Assembly: GCA_035296325.1 (NCBI GenBank)
Contig: DATHBD010000054.1
Coordinates: 62,001 to 126,000 of the forward strand
DNA length: 64,000 bases
Source: DATHBD01 sp035296325
GTDB taxonomy: Bacteria; Actinomycetota; Actinomycetes; Mycobacteriales; Micromonosporaceae
Reading direction: 5' to 3'
Shown here in pieces: positions 24,909 to 34,701 of the stretch; the first letter of the stretch is position 1; the number at the start of each line of letters is the position of its first letter. The position numbers were made by a program, and so were the translations under genes. The notes under the pieces were generated by a model. The model saw nothing but the letters and a program-made list of their open reading frames with translations, was not told where the DNA came from and did no database searches.

Positions 24909-27900
24909 AGCACCGCGTCGCGGACCTGCACGGCGGCGCCGGCGAGGTCATCGACGGAGCGTTCGTGGGCGCCGGCCGGGGAGAGGAACAGCAGCACACA
25001 CCGGCTGACCGTCTCACCGGTCGCCGCGGCGACCGCCACCGCGTAGGCGGCCAGCTGTGGTCGGTAGTGCCACACCCGGGCGTCCAGGGCGTCGGCCGGG
25101 GCGGCGTCGGTCTTGTAGTCCACGATGACCAGGCCGTCGGCGTCGCGGTAGAGCAGATCGACGACGCCGTCCAGGACGCGGTCGCCGACCACGGTGCCGA
25201 CGTAGGTCTCCCGCCAGTGTGGGCGGGTCGCGGCGTGCCGGACGATGTCGGATGAGATCGCCGCGCCGGCGAGTTGGGCCACCAGATCGGCGTGGTCGGC
25301 GACGCCTTCCACGAGGACCTGAGCGGCGACGGCGGCGGCGAGCCCGGCGCCGGTGCCAAGGTCGACACTCTGCAGGACACCGTGCACCGCGCGGCCGATC
25401 GCCGTACCGTAGCGGCCCTTGGTCCATGGCGGAAGTTCCAGGTCGCGTGCGTCCTTGGCGAGGCCAGGGTCGGTGGGTTCGCCAAGGCGGTCGGTTGCCG
25501 CACGGCGGGGCGGACCGGCGCCCAGGGTGCCTTCGAGCTGGGAGGCGCTGACCGTGGCGGACCGCGCGGTCCGCGCCCGCACCGCGGCCATGGTGGCCTG
25601 CCACTGCGCCAGGGGTGGCGGTGGTGCGATGACCGCCGGGCGGGCGGCCCCGGTCGGCGGCGGCGCGGCGTCGGCGGGAAACACCGTCAGGAGCGGCCCG
25701 TCGGCGCCGGCGTCCGCGAGCAACTCGGCGTTTGTGAGGTTCCGGTCCTCGGTCGGTCGGCCGGGTGGGCGCACCTTGCGATGCATCGACACCACCAGGT
25801 GATCGCGGGCCCGGGTGCAGGCGACGTAGAGCAGCCGGAGCCGCTCGTCATGGCCCATCTGCTCGTCGATCGGCTTGGCGACGTCGAAGTCCCTGGTCTG
25901 CAGGTCCTTGCGAAGCTTGAACTCGCAACCGCCGCCGCGTGGCCACAGCACGTCGATGCCGCTGCGGGCGCCGCCGGGGCGGCTGCTCATGCCGGTGACG
26001 ATGACGACGCCGAACTCGAGACCCTTCGCCGCGTGGACGGTCATGATCCGGAGGGTGTCCGCGTCGGTCTCCGGCAGTACGGCCTCGGCGACCCGGGCGG
26101 ACTCACTGCCCTGCCGGGTGGCCCAGTTGAGGTAGCTGCGCAGACTCGCATGCTCCACATCGGACCAGGCCCGGGACTGGTCGACGATGAAGCGCAGCCG
26201 GCGCCACGCGTCGCGGCCACCTGGCTCGTCCGCGGCGACCTCGAACATCCGCCGATCGTCGATGAGCCGGGTCAGCACCTCGCTGGGCGTCAGCCAGGTG
26301 CGGTCGTTGTGCAGCCGCCGCAGGTACGCGACCGCCTGCGCGACGGGGTGCGTCGCCGGTACCGCCTCCGGCGGGGGAGCGAGGAGGTTCCATCGGCCGC
26401 CGGCCCGGTACCACGTCCAGAGGTCGTCGTCGCCGCACCCGAACAGCGCCGAGCGCAGCGCGGTGACCAGCGCGAGCGGGTCACTCGGGTCGTCGGCGGC
26501 GCGGGCGGCGCCGAGCAGATCGCGCACCTCCCTGGTCCGGTAGACCAGTGACGTGGCTTCGGAGTGGTAGCCGATGCCGGCCGCGTCCAGCGCCGCCGCA
26601 AGGTGCGGCACGCTGGTACGGGCCGGCACCAGGACCGCGATGTCGCGCAGCTCGACGGTCCGCCAGCCGGCCGCGTCGTCGGACACCTGCCACCGGTCGG
26701 CCAGGGCGGTGCGGACGGTGGCGGCGACATCGGCTGCCTCCCGGGCCCGGATCTCGTCGGCCGTGGGATTGTCGGCGTGGGCCACAACGCCGAGTGCCAG
26801 CACCGGCGGGCCGGCCGGCGCGGCCGGGCGGTGTGCCCGCAGCGCGCGGTACGCCGGCTGGGAGTCCGGGGCGGCGCGGATGAGCCGGCCGAAGACGTGG
26901 TTCACCCAGTCCAGGACCGGTGCGCCGGTGCGGAAGTTGGTGTCCAGCACGACGCCGGCGCCGATGCGCTGCTGGGCCGACAGGTAGGTGGCGATGTCGG
27001 CGCGGCGGAACCGGTAGATCGACTGCTTCGGATCGCCCACGACGAACAGGGCCCCCGGCGGCACCAGAACGTCTGCCCAGTCGGCGGCGCTGGCCCGGGC
27101 GCCGCCGGCGATGCGTACCGCGAGTTCGATCTGGATCGGATCGGTGTCCTGGAATTCGTCCAGGAGAAGCCGCCGGTAACGCTGTTGCAGCACCGCCCGC
27201 ACGGCCGACCCGTGTGCACCGCGAAGCAGGTCGCGGGCGAGCACGAGCAGGTCGTGGAACTCCAGCCGGCCCTCGGCGCGACGCGCGCACGCCTCGTCCA
27301 GCGTCGCGCGGGCCAGCCGCTGCGCCAGGCGGCGCAGCGTCGCGTCGAGGACCCGATCGCGGATCGTGCCGGCCGCGACGGCGAGGGCGGTGCACTCCTC
27401 GCGCAGCGTGGCGAGGTCGCAGTTCCAGTTGCGCCCCTGGCCGTGGGCCCACTTGAGCCGTCCGGCATCCCCCAGCACCGCGAGCCGGGCCGCATCGTCC
27501 GGGGCGTCGGCGAGCAGATCCGCCCAGGTGCGCAGCCCGGCGAGGCGGAGCAGGAACTTGTCCGCGGAGTCGGCGCACAGTTCGGCGTGCGCGGCGAGCC
27601 GGCGCGCGTCCTCGACGATGCCCTCCGCGTCGATCGGGGGCAGCACCGCGGCCGGCGACGCGAGGATGCGGTCGGCCAGCAGGTCCCAGTTGGCGGTGAA
27701 CGCGGTGACCATCGAGCGCAGATCGTCCAGGCGTACGCCGGAGGCCAGCGCCAGCGGAAGCACGTCGCTCAGGTCGGGATCGTCCAGCAGTTCCGTGCGC
27801 AGCGCGGCCCACCGGTTGTCGAACGCGACCCCGGAGGCCACCTCGTCGCGCACCTCGATCAGCGGCGGCAGGCCCGCCTCGATCGGATGTTCGGTCAGGA

Positions 27901-28243
27901 GGCGGTGCGCGAACGAGTGCAGCGTGCCGATGGCGGCGGTGTCGAGGTCGTCGAGGGCCTGCGTGGCCGCCACCGCCTCCCACGACCCGCTGACCGCGGC
28001 GGCACCGCGCCGCTCGAACGCCGCCCGCAGCCGGTCCCGCAGCTCGGCGGCGGCCTTCTCGGTGAACGTCACCGCGGCGATCTGGTGCAGCGGTACCGCC
28101 GAGGACTGCTCGAGCACCGTCGCCACCACCCGGTCGACCAGGCAGGTGGTCTTTCCGGATCCGGCACCCGCCTCGACGAACAGGGTCCGGTCCAGCTGCT
28201 CAGCGATCTGCCGGCGGGCGGCGGCGTCGGTGGTGACCGTCAC
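24899..28243 (-). CDS. UvrD/RecB-like helicase-nuclease (AddA-like subunit)
   Basis: The 1114-residue protein starts at GTG 28243, overlapping the upstream partner's stop (GTGA). The Walker A A-G-A-G-S-G-K-T-T lies at residues 25-33, D-E-F-Q-D is the Walker B of superfamily 1A, and G-D-P-K-Q-S-I-Y-R-F-R-R-A-D is motif III. A late T-V-H-A-A-K-G-L-E-F motif marks the RecB/AddA class. The C-terminal PD-(D/E)XK nuclease has G-R-A-V-H-G-V-L-Q and V-I-V-D-Y-K-T-D. With its partner it should resect double-strand breaks for recombination. It resembles AddA more than RecB. Mycobacterial AdnB is the alternative comparison. Confidence 0.9.
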   Translation of the reverse strand: MTVTTDAAARRQIAEQLDRTLFVEAGAGSGKTTCLVDRVVATVLEQSSAVPLHQIAAVTFTEKAAAELRDRLRAAFERRGAAAVSGSWEAVAATQALDDLDTAAIGTLHSFAHRLLTEHPIEAGLPPLIEVRDEVASGVAFDNRWAALRTELLDDPDLSDVLPLALASGVRLDDLRSMVTAFTANWDLLADRILASPAAVLPPIDAEGIVEDARRLAAHAELCADSADKFLLRLAGLRTWADLLADAPDDAARLAVLGDAGRLKWAHGQGRNWNCDLATLREECTALAVAAGTIRDRVLDATLRRLAQRLARATLDEACARRAEGRLEFHDLLVLARDLLRGAHGSAVRAVLQQRYRRLLLDEFQDTDPIQIELAVRIAGGARASAADWADVLVPPGALFVVGDPKQSIYRFRRADIATYLSAQQRIGAGVVLDTNFRTGAPVLDWVNHVFGRLIRAAPDSQPAYRALRAHRPAAPAGPPVLALGVVAHADNPTADEIRAREAADVAATVRTALADRWQVSDDAAGWRTVELRDIAVLVPARTSVPHLAAALDAAGIGYHSEATSLVYRTREVRDLLGAARAADDPSDPLALVTALRSALFGCGDDDLWTWYRAGGRWNLLAPPPEAVPATHPVAQAVAYLRRLHNDRTWLTPSEVLTRLIDDRRMFEVAADEPGGRDAWRRLRFIVDQSRAWSDVEHASLRSYLNWATRQGSESARVAEAVLPETDADTLRIMTVHAAKGLEFGVVIVTGMSSRPGGARSGIDVLWPRGGGCEFKLRKDLQTRDFDVAKPIDEQMGHDERLRLLYVACTRARDHLVVSMHRKVRPPGRPTEDRNLTNAELLADAGADGPLLTVFPADAAPPPTGAARPAVIAPPPPLAQWQATMAAVRARTARSATVSASQLEGTLGAGPPRRAATDRLGEPTDPGLAKDARDLELPPWTKGRYGTAIGRAVHGVLQSVDLGTGAGLAAAVAAQVLVEGVADHADLVAQLAGAAISSDIVRHAATRPHWRETYVGTVVGDRVLDGVVDLLYRDADGLVIVDYKTDAAPADALDARVWHYRPQLAAYAVAVAAATGETVSRCVLLFLSPAGAHERSVDDLAGAAVQVRDAVLAG

Positions 28244-31200
28244 GAGGCGACCGGCCCGGTGCCCTGGGCGGCACCCTGGGCGGCCGCGTCCGGGTCGACC
28301 ATCCGCAGGTACGCGGCCAGACGCGGGTCGTGGCGCTTGCGGGCCCAGCGCTCGCGGTGTTCGTTCACGCCGAGCGCGTCGGGGTCGCAGAACACGCACT
28401 GGACGAAGTCGCCCCAGCTGTCCTGTGCCGGCGGGCGGTGCGGGAACAGGCCGGCAGCCATCCCGTCGGCGATCACCCCGAGCGCCTCCGCGTAGCTGCG
28501 TTCCACCTGCGGCGTCAGCGCCAGTGTGATGCGCCTGCCCCGATCCTTTCGCAGGAACCAGTACTCCGCCGCGACCGGTGCGTCCGGCCGACCCAGCGCC
28601 GCGCGGGCGGCGTAGGCGTACACCGGGAGCTGCAGCTTGCTGCCGCCCGCCGTGGGGTCCGCTTCGCAGAGGTCGGCAAACGCGCGGGCGCTGCCGGTCT
28701 TGTAGTCGACGACGGTGATCGTGCCGTCGGCCGAGTCCACGCGGTCGGCGCTGCCCTTGAACCGGATGGTCCGGCCGTCGGGCAGCGTCACCGGCACGGC
28801 AGCGGCGCCGCGCATGCCGAAGACCAGTTCCGAGTGTTCCTGCCGGCGGCCGGTGTCGGCCCGCAACGACTCGTCGTCATCGAGCAGCCGGTCCAGGTCG
28901 GTGTGGATGCGGGCGAGTTCCTGGCGCCACAGCACGGGGTGCCCGGTCGCGCCGCGGGCGGTCAGGTCAGCTCCCACATCGGTGGCCGCGCGGCGCAGGC
29001 TGGCGCGCTGTTCCGGGGTCCACGGCGTTCTGCCGGCGGGCACCGTGCCGGCGGCGGCCTGGGCGGTGAAGAACAGGTCCACCGCGTCGTGGATCAGACT
29101 GCCCACGTCGAGGGCGCTGATCTGCACCAGTTCCTCCGGTGACGGCACCGGCTCGATCCAGAGCATCTTCGCCATGAAGTACGCGTGGGGGCAGCGGGTC
29201 CACGCCTCCAGCGCGGTGGGGGATACCGCGTCGCGCAGCGCCGGGTCCGGCATGTCGTGGCCGGACAGGTCCCCGTCGAAACGGCTCAGCTCGTCGCCGG
29301 ACCTGCCGCGCAGCATCGCGACGGCCCGCTCGAGCACGGCGTCCGTCGGGTCGGCACCGGGGATGTCGACGTGGCCGCTGCGGGCCGCGAGCCTGGCCCT
29401 GGTGCGCCACTCCTGCCCGGTGGCGAGGTCCGCGGTCGTGCCGAGGCTGGCGGCGTAGGACGGGGAACCCGCGATGCCCGGCGCGGTCGCGCGCTGCCAT
29501 CGGGTCGCGTCCAGCGTCGGGTCGCCGGAGATGATCCGCAGCGACGGCAGCAGCCACCGCGAGGGCAGCCGGGACGTGCTCTTGCGCAGGTCACCGCGGG
29601 GGAACGACACGACACACTGCTCGGATGCGGCCAGCGCCGCCAGCAGGTGCCGGTGCTGGCGGTCCAGGCGTGCCCGCAGTGCCGGCAGCGCCCCTGCGGT
29701 CAGTGCCCGGACCCGGTCCGGGAGCAGCGCGTCGGCGTGCAGCCGGCCCGGCGCCAGGTCCTCGGCCATGCCCAGGACGTAGACCGCGTCCACGTCCATG
29801 CCGATCGCCGCCGACAGCGGCGCCATCAGGACGCCATCGCCGAGCCGGCCGTGCCGTGGCAGGTCGTCGGTCAGATCGAGCTGCAGCGCCAACCGCACCG
29901 CGGTGAGATCCGCGGCCGCCTCGACCACGTCCAGGCCGCCCAGGCCCGCCAGGGTACGGGTGATCTTCTCCGCCGCACGTGCCTCGTCCTCGGGCAGCCA
30001 GCCGCCGAGATCGCCGACGAATGCGTGGAACGCCGCCAACGCCCACCCGGCCAGATCCGACCAGCTCCGCAGACTTGCCCCGTGGTCGAGCGTGGCGCGC
30101 AGCCCGAGCACGAACTCCTGGAGCTGCTGCGCGGCGGCGGCGTCGCGTTCCCGGCGGTTGATCAAGGTCAGGCGCGGCGCGTCGGTGGCTCTCTCCTCGT
30201 CGGCGGCATTGCGTTCGTGGGTGGCGTACGCCTTCAACCGGGTGTCCCAGTCGCCGTTCGCCACGACGCCAGCGACCCGGGAGATGCGTTCCCATCGCGA
30301 TGCCGGCACCCGGTTGCCATCGGCGCCGCGCACCGGCGCCGCCGACAGCACCGCGAGCACCTCGTCGCGGCGCCAGCCGTGCACCGGCAGGGCCAGCATG
30401 TCCAGGAACGCGCGGGGTAGCGTGCGCTCGATCGTGGGCCGCACCGCGGCGCCGTTCCACCGCAGGCCCGCGGCGTCGAGGTGATCCCCGAGCAGCCGCG
30501 CGTACGGTTTTGCGGAGCCGTAGAGGACGGCGATCCGGTGTGCCGGCACGGTTCGCAGCGCGGCGGTGACCATCCGCACCACGCAGCGCACCTCGTCGTC
30601 GGCGTCGGAGGCGTGCACCACCCGCACCGCGGTCCGTACGTCGGCGATCGGCACCGCTGCGGTGGGTGGCACCCGCACCGAGCGCCGGACGCTCGCGTCG
30701 GCGCGGGGCTCGGACGTCACGCCGGCGATCGTGTGCAGGGACCCTGCCGCGGCCAGGTGATCGAGCAGCGCGGTGGCCCCGGCCGGCAGGTCCTGCGGCA
30801 GGAACAGCACCACCGCGCCGATCTCCACGCCCAGCGCCGGCCGGGCCAGCAGCGTCGCGACGGCGGCTCGGCGCAGGTCCGCCACGTCGTACCAGTCCGC
30901 CGCCAGGCTCGCCGTGACGCGGTGGTGCAGGCGGAGCAGGTCAACGGCGATCAGTTCGTCGCTGGCGGCGATCGCCGCCCGGGCCGACGCGTCGACCTCG
31001 CGGAGCTGCCGGTGGGCGCGGACCAGCGCCACCACGGTCGCGGAGTGCGCCGCCACCTCGGTGAAGACCCCGGCGTCCTCGTCCAGCGCCGCACGCCATG
31101 CGGCCGCCAGCACCGGATCGGTGGCGGGTCGGCGACCGGTATCGGCCAGGGTCGCGGCGCCGAGGCGCTCGGCGAGCCGGTCCACCGTGAGGACGGCCAG

Positions 31201-31392
31201 GCCGGCCACGCCAGGACGGTCGCCGACGCCGTGCGCCAGGGTGCGTCGGGTCGCTACGCCACACAGCTGCGTGGGTACGAGGACGGTGACCTGCCGCAGC
31301 GGATCGTCGGCCTTGAGATCCGCGACCGCTCGCCGCAACATGGCGTACGCCGGCGCCCCGTAACCGGTCCACGTCAATTGGCTGGCGCCCAC
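28240..31392 (-). CDS. AddB-like helicase-nuclease subunit
   Basis: This 1050-residue protein is the first gene of a two-gene operon with the AddA-like subunit. The N-terminal part is a degenerate helicase: V-T-V-L-V-P-T-Q-L-C replaces a Walker A. The C-terminal PD-(D/E)XK nuclease shows D-V-G-S-L-I-H-D-A-V and I-T-V-V-D-Y-K-T-G. AddB enzymes usually bind an iron-sulfur cluster with four cysteines. Here T-R-C-P-H-A-Y and Q-C-V-F-C supply three, and the fourth is not at the expected place six residues later. The complex should process broken DNA ends. Confidence 0.85.
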   Translation of the reverse strand: MGASQLTWTGYGAPAYAMLRRAVADLKADDPLRQVTVLVPTQLCGVATRRTLAHGVGDRPGVAGLAVLTVDRLAERLGAATLADTGRRPATDPVLAAAWRAALDEDAGVFTEVAAHSATVVALVRAHRQLREVDASARAAIAASDELIAVDLLRLHHRVTASLAADWYDVADLRRAAVATLLARPALGVEIGAVVLFLPQDLPAGATALLDHLAAAGSLHTIAGVTSEPRADASVRRSVRVPPTAAVPIADVRTAVRVVHASDADDEVRCVVRMVTAALRTVPAHRIAVLYGSAKPYARLLGDHLDAAGLRWNGAAVRPTIERTLPRAFLDMLALPVHGWRRDEVLAVLSAAPVRGADGNRVPASRWERISRVAGVVANGDWDTRLKAYATHERNAADEERATDAPRLTLINRRERDAAAAQQLQEFVLGLRATLDHGASLRSWSDLAGWALAAFHAFVGDLGGWLPEDEARAAEKITRTLAGLGGLDVVEAAADLTAVRLALQLDLTDDLPRHGRLGDGVLMAPLSAAIGMDVDAVYVLGMAEDLAPGRLHADALLPDRVRALTAGALPALRARLDRQHRHLLAALAASEQCVVSFPRGDLRKSTSRLPSRWLLPSLRIISGDPTLDATRWQRATAPGIAGSPSYAASLGTTADLATGQEWRTRARLAARSGHVDIPGADPTDAVLERAVAMLRGRSGDELSRFDGDLSGHDMPDPALRDAVSPTALEAWTRCPHAYFMAKMLWIEPVPSPEELVQISALDVGSLIHDAVDLFFTAQAAAGTVPAGRTPWTPEQRASLRRAATDVGADLTARGATGHPVLWRQELARIHTDLDRLLDDDESLRADTGRRQEHSELVFGMRGAAAVPVTLPDGRTIRFKGSADRVDSADGTITVVDYKTGSARAFADLCEADPTAGGSKLQLPVYAYAARAALGRPDAPVAAEYWFLRKDRGRRITLALTPQVERSYAEALGVIADGMAAGLFPHRPPAQDSWGDFVQCVFCDPDALGVNEHRERWARKRHDPRLAAYLRMVDPDAAAQGAAQGTGPVAS

Positions 31393-31558
31393 CTGACACC
31401 CCCGCCGTGTCGTGCGGCCGCTGCTTCCTGGCCCCCGATCTTCGACGCTAGCCGGGCGACACCGCGCCGGCTGCGATACGGCGAATCAGGTCAGCGGCCT
31501 CGACCGCCAAACGGCGCAGGCGGGTCGAGGCGGTGCAAAACCGCACCCGACCGGCGCG

Positions 31559-32446
31559 CTACTTGATCGCTCCACGGGTCACGCCGGTCATCACCCATCG
31601 CTGGGCGAACAGGTACGCGAGCACGGTCGGCGCCATCGCCATCAGGTACGAGGCGAACGCCACGTTGTAGTTGGCGCTGAACTGGGACTGGAAGATGCTC
31701 TGGACGACCGGGATCGTCTGCAGAGCCGGATCCGAGGTGATCAACGAGGGCATCATGAAGTCGTTCCACGAGGCCAGGAACGCGAAGATGCCGACGGTGG
31801 CGTTCATCGGGGCGAGCAGCGGGAAGATCAGCCGCCAGAACACCTGCCACGTGCTGGCGCCGTCGAGGCGGGCACTCTCCTCCAGCTCGAACGGGATGGA
31901 CCGCAGGAACGCCGTGTACAGCAGCACGTTGAAGGACAGGCCGAACAGGATGTGCAGGATCGCCACCCCCGCCGGGTTGTCCAGGTTCACGATCGAGACC
32001 AGCTTGATCTGCGGCAGCGCGATGACCGGGAACGGGATGAACATCGCGGCGAGCAGGTAGAAGTAGGAGTACCGGAAGAGCTTGCGTTCCCAGTTGCGGG
32101 CGATCGCGTACGCCGCGCACGAGGCGAGCACCACCAGCCCGGCAACGGTCGACGCGGTGACCGCAACGGAGATGCCCAGCGCCCGCGGAAAGTTGGTCAA
32201 CTCCCAGGCGGTCGCGAAGTTCTCGAACCGCAGTGGCCACGGCCAGCCGAAGCCGGTGCCGGTGGCGGCCTGCTGCGACGACTTCAGGGCCATCGAGACC
32301 GTGAAGTACAGCGGCAGCAGGACCGCGAGTGAGGCGAGCAGGATGAGGGCGGTCAGCCCCCAGTTGACGCGCTCGGCGCCGGGCGATTCGGCGGTGCGGT
32401 CCGTGCGGGTGGGCGCGGCGGGCGGGGTGGACACGGTGGTGGCCAT
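31559..32446 (-). CDS. sugar ABC transporter permease (MalG-like), second system
   Basis: The 295-residue permease has about six transmembrane helices. Its EAA loop is E-E-S-A-R-L-D-G-A-S-T-W-Q-V-F, and the C-terminus W-V-M-T-G-V-T-R-G-A-I-K is typical of MalG-type subunits. Its ATG shares one base with the stop of the upstream permease (TGATG). It is the last gene of the operon running from 34701 down. As in the 11-17 kb system, no ATPase gene is present. Confidence 0.93.
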   Translation of the reverse strand: MATTVSTPPAAPTRTDRTAESPGAERVNWGLTALILLASLAVLLPLYFTVSMALKSSQQAATGTGFGWPWPLRFENFATAWELTNFPRALGISVAVTASTVAGLVVLASCAAYAIARNWERKLFRYSYFYLLAAMFIPFPVIALPQIKLVSIVNLDNPAGVAILHILFGLSFNVLLYTAFLRSIPFELEESARLDGASTWQVFWRLIFPLLAPMNATVGIFAFLASWNDFMMPSLITSDPALQTIPVVQSIFQSQFSANYNVAFASYLMAMAPTVLAYLFAQRWVMTGVTRGAIK

Positions 32447-33384
32447 CAGAGCGACACTCCTCGCCGTTGGATGAGCCGCAGCTGCAGCAGGGAAATCACG
32501 ACGGTGACCACGAAGAAGAGCACCGCGTTCGCCATCTGGTAGGCGTAGTCACCGCTGGTGAACCCGGTGAAGATGGTCATCGCCACGCTCATGGTGGCCG
32601 TCCCGGGTCCGCCGTTGGTGAGGCCCACGATGATGTCGTAGGCGTTGAGGAAACCCTTCAGACCCAGGATGGTGTTGATCACGACGTAGCCGAGCACGAG
32701 CGGGAAGGTGATGCTGCGGAACTGCCGCCAGGGCTTCGCTCCGTCGATCGACGCGGCCTCGTACACCTCATTGGGGATCGCCAGCAGACCGGCCAGGTAG
32801 ATGATCATTGCGCCCGGGACCGCCTGCCACGCCGTGACGACCACGATCGCGATCCAGGCCAGCCGCTCGTTCGCCAGGATGCTCGTCTCCAGCGAGCCGA
32901 TGCCCAGGCTCGCCGCGATCGTCGGCAGGGACGTGGAGAACAGGTAGTTGAAGACGTAGGCGATGACGATGCCGGAAATGACCATCGGGATAAAGAAGAC
33001 GCCACGCAGCGCCGTCTTCAGCTTGATCTTCGCGCTCAGGCCCAGGGCGAGGGCGAGGGCGATGACGTTGACCACAACAACGGTCACGATGGAGAAGCCG
33101 AGGGTGAAGCCGTACGAGCGGAGAATCCGCGGATCGCTGAAGATCGCGATGTAGTTGGTCAGCCCGGTGAACTCCCAGTTCCCGTACCCCACGTAGTTGG
33201 TGACGCTGTAGAACATCCCCACGACGGCCGGCACGGTGATGAACAGGGTGAACAGCGCGACGACCGGGAAGAGCATCACGTAGAACGTCTTGTCGATCCG
33301 GCGTGGTGGCTTCGCCGAGGGGGCCGGCGGCGCGGTGTCGGCGGACGCGGGCGTGGGAACGGTTTCCGGTGTGGTGGCGGTCAT
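32446..33384 (-). CDS. sugar ABC transporter permease (MalF-like), second system
   Basis: The 312-residue protein has a long Pro/Ala-rich cytoplasmic N-terminus, then about six membrane helices. The ATPase-docking loop is E-A-A-S-I-D-G-A-K-P-W-R-Q-F near residue 220. It starts 18 bases after the binding-protein stop and overlaps the next permease by one base. It pairs with the MalG-like subunit to form the channel. The substrate is presumably a sugar, by family. Confidence 0.93.
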   Translation of the reverse strand: MTATTPETVPTPASADTAPPAPSAKPPRRIDKTFYVMLFPVVALFTLFITVPAVVGMFYSVTNYVGYGNWEFTGLTNYIAIFSDPRILRSYGFTLGFSIVTVVVVNVIALALALGLSAKIKLKTALRGVFFIPMVISGIVIAYVFNYLFSTSLPTIAASLGIGSLETSILANERLAWIAIVVVTAWQAVPGAMIIYLAGLLAIPNEVYEAASIDGAKPWRQFRSITFPLVLGYVVINTILGLKGFLNAYDIIVGLTNGGPGTATMSVAMTIFTGFTSGDYAYQMANAVLFFVVTVVISLLQLRLIQRRGVSL

Positions 33385-33402
33385 CGGTGTCTCCCGACGC
33401 GA

Positions 33403-34701
33403 TCAGAGGGACCGTACGGCGAGGCGGCGCCAGTCCGCGTCGAGTTTGCGGACGAAGCGGTCACCGTCCTTGCTGAGCACCAGTTCCTGCAGGTAGTTCC
33501 CGAGCGGGATGATGCCCGGCACGTTGGTGCCCGCGCCCTGGTAGAACCGGGCCTGCTCGACGTAGGGCTGCAGCCCGGCGATGCGTTCGTCGGTGACCGG
33601 TGTCGCGTCCCTGACCGGCGAGAATGCCAGGTTGTCGCGGTTGTACTTCTCCATCACCTCGGGCGTCATCAGGTAGGTCAGGAAGTGGCGGGCCGCCTGC
33701 GGCTGGGCGGCGCCGCGTGGAATCCACAGGGAGAGGTCGAGGTTGACCCGGGCCTTGCGATCCTGCGGGTCGTCAGTCGCCGGAAGCGCGAACGTACCCA
33801 TCTGCAGGTTCGGGTTTGCCTTCGTCACCTCGCCGATGGCCCACGGTCCCTGCAGGTACATGGCGACCTTGCCCTGGGAGAAGGCGAGATTTCCATCGGG
33901 ATAGTTGCGCGATGCCGCATCCGGGTTCATATAGGCGGTGAGTTGGAGCATCTTGTCGACGGCCGGCTTGACGGTGCGCTGGAACGACACCTCGGAATCC
34001 GGCCCGACATCGGTGCCCTGCTCCTTGAGTTTGGTGAAGAACCCGGCGACGTCGAGCATGCTGCCGATGACGTAGTCGAACAGGCCCTGGGAGATCGTCC
34101 AGGTGGCCGCGTAGGTGCTGTAGATCGGCGTGATGCCCTTGGTTTTGAAGGTTTCGCACACGTTGAGCAGCTCACTCCACGTGGTCGGAACGGCGAGGCC
34201 CTGTTGTGCGAAAAGGTCCTTGTTGTAAATCACGCCGGCGGCGGTGATCGAATAGGGGAGCACGCTGGTCTCATTCCGAAACGACGCGTACTGACTGACC
34301 AGCGCCTGCACATTCGGGTCGATCCGCAGGGCCTCCGGCAGGTCGGCCAGGTTGGAGAGGACCCCGCGTCCGACGAACGTGCCGGACTCGTCGAGGTTGT
34401 AGTTGACGCACACGAGATCGAATGGCGCATCACGTACGAACGATGCCACCAGGCTGCCGGTCGCGTCGTGCTTGACCTGGATCTCGGACTGTTGCCGGTG
34501 GAAGTCTTCGATGATCTGGTCGAAGTACCCGAGCACCTCGGGTTTGCTCTGATAGAACCGCAGCCGGGTGCCGTCTCCGCCGGTGCCGCATCCGGCGAGG
34601 GCCGGCACCGCGAGCGCGCCCAACGCGGCGCCCTTCAGAAATGATCTTCTAGTGGGTGCGGCGATCCTGGTCGATCTGTGCCGAGGGTCGGTAGGGTCCA
34701 C
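33403..34701 (-). CDS. sugar-binding Tat lipoprotein, second ABC system
   Basis: The start is GTG 34701, five bases after AGAGGAG, giving 432 residues. The N-terminus has P-T-R-R-S-F-L-K-G, a twin-arginine motif at 18-19, followed by L-A-G-C (Cys38). It should therefore be exported folded and then lipid-anchored. The mature domain is a family 1 extracellular binding protein (L-R-F-Y-Q-S-K-P-E opening, F-A-Q-Q-G-L-A-V-P-T-T-W-S-E-L, V-A-M-Y-L-Q-G-P-W-A). It is the first gene of an operon with two permeases and no ATPase. No LacI gene is adjacent. Confidence 0.9.
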   Translation of the reverse strand: MDPTDPRHRSTRIAAPTRRSFLKGAALGALAVPALAGCGTGGDGTRLRFYQSKPEVLGYFDQIIEDFHRQQSEIQVKHDATGSLVASFVRDAPFDLVCVNYNLDESGTFVGRGVLSNLADLPEALRIDPNVQALVSQYASFRNETSVLPYSITAAGVIYNKDLFAQQGLAVPTTWSELLNVCETFKTKGITPIYSTYAATWTISQGLFDYVIGSMLDVAGFFTKLKEQGTDVGPDSEVSFQRTVKPAVDKMLQLTAYMNPDAASRNYPDGNLAFSQGKVAMYLQGPWAIGEVTKANPNLQMGTFALPATDDPQDRKARVNLDLSLWIPRGAAQPQAARHFLTYLMTPEVMEKYNRDNLAFSPVRDATPVTDERIAGLQPYVEQARFYQGAGTNVPGIIPLGNYLQELVLSKDGDRFVRKLDADWRRLAVRSL

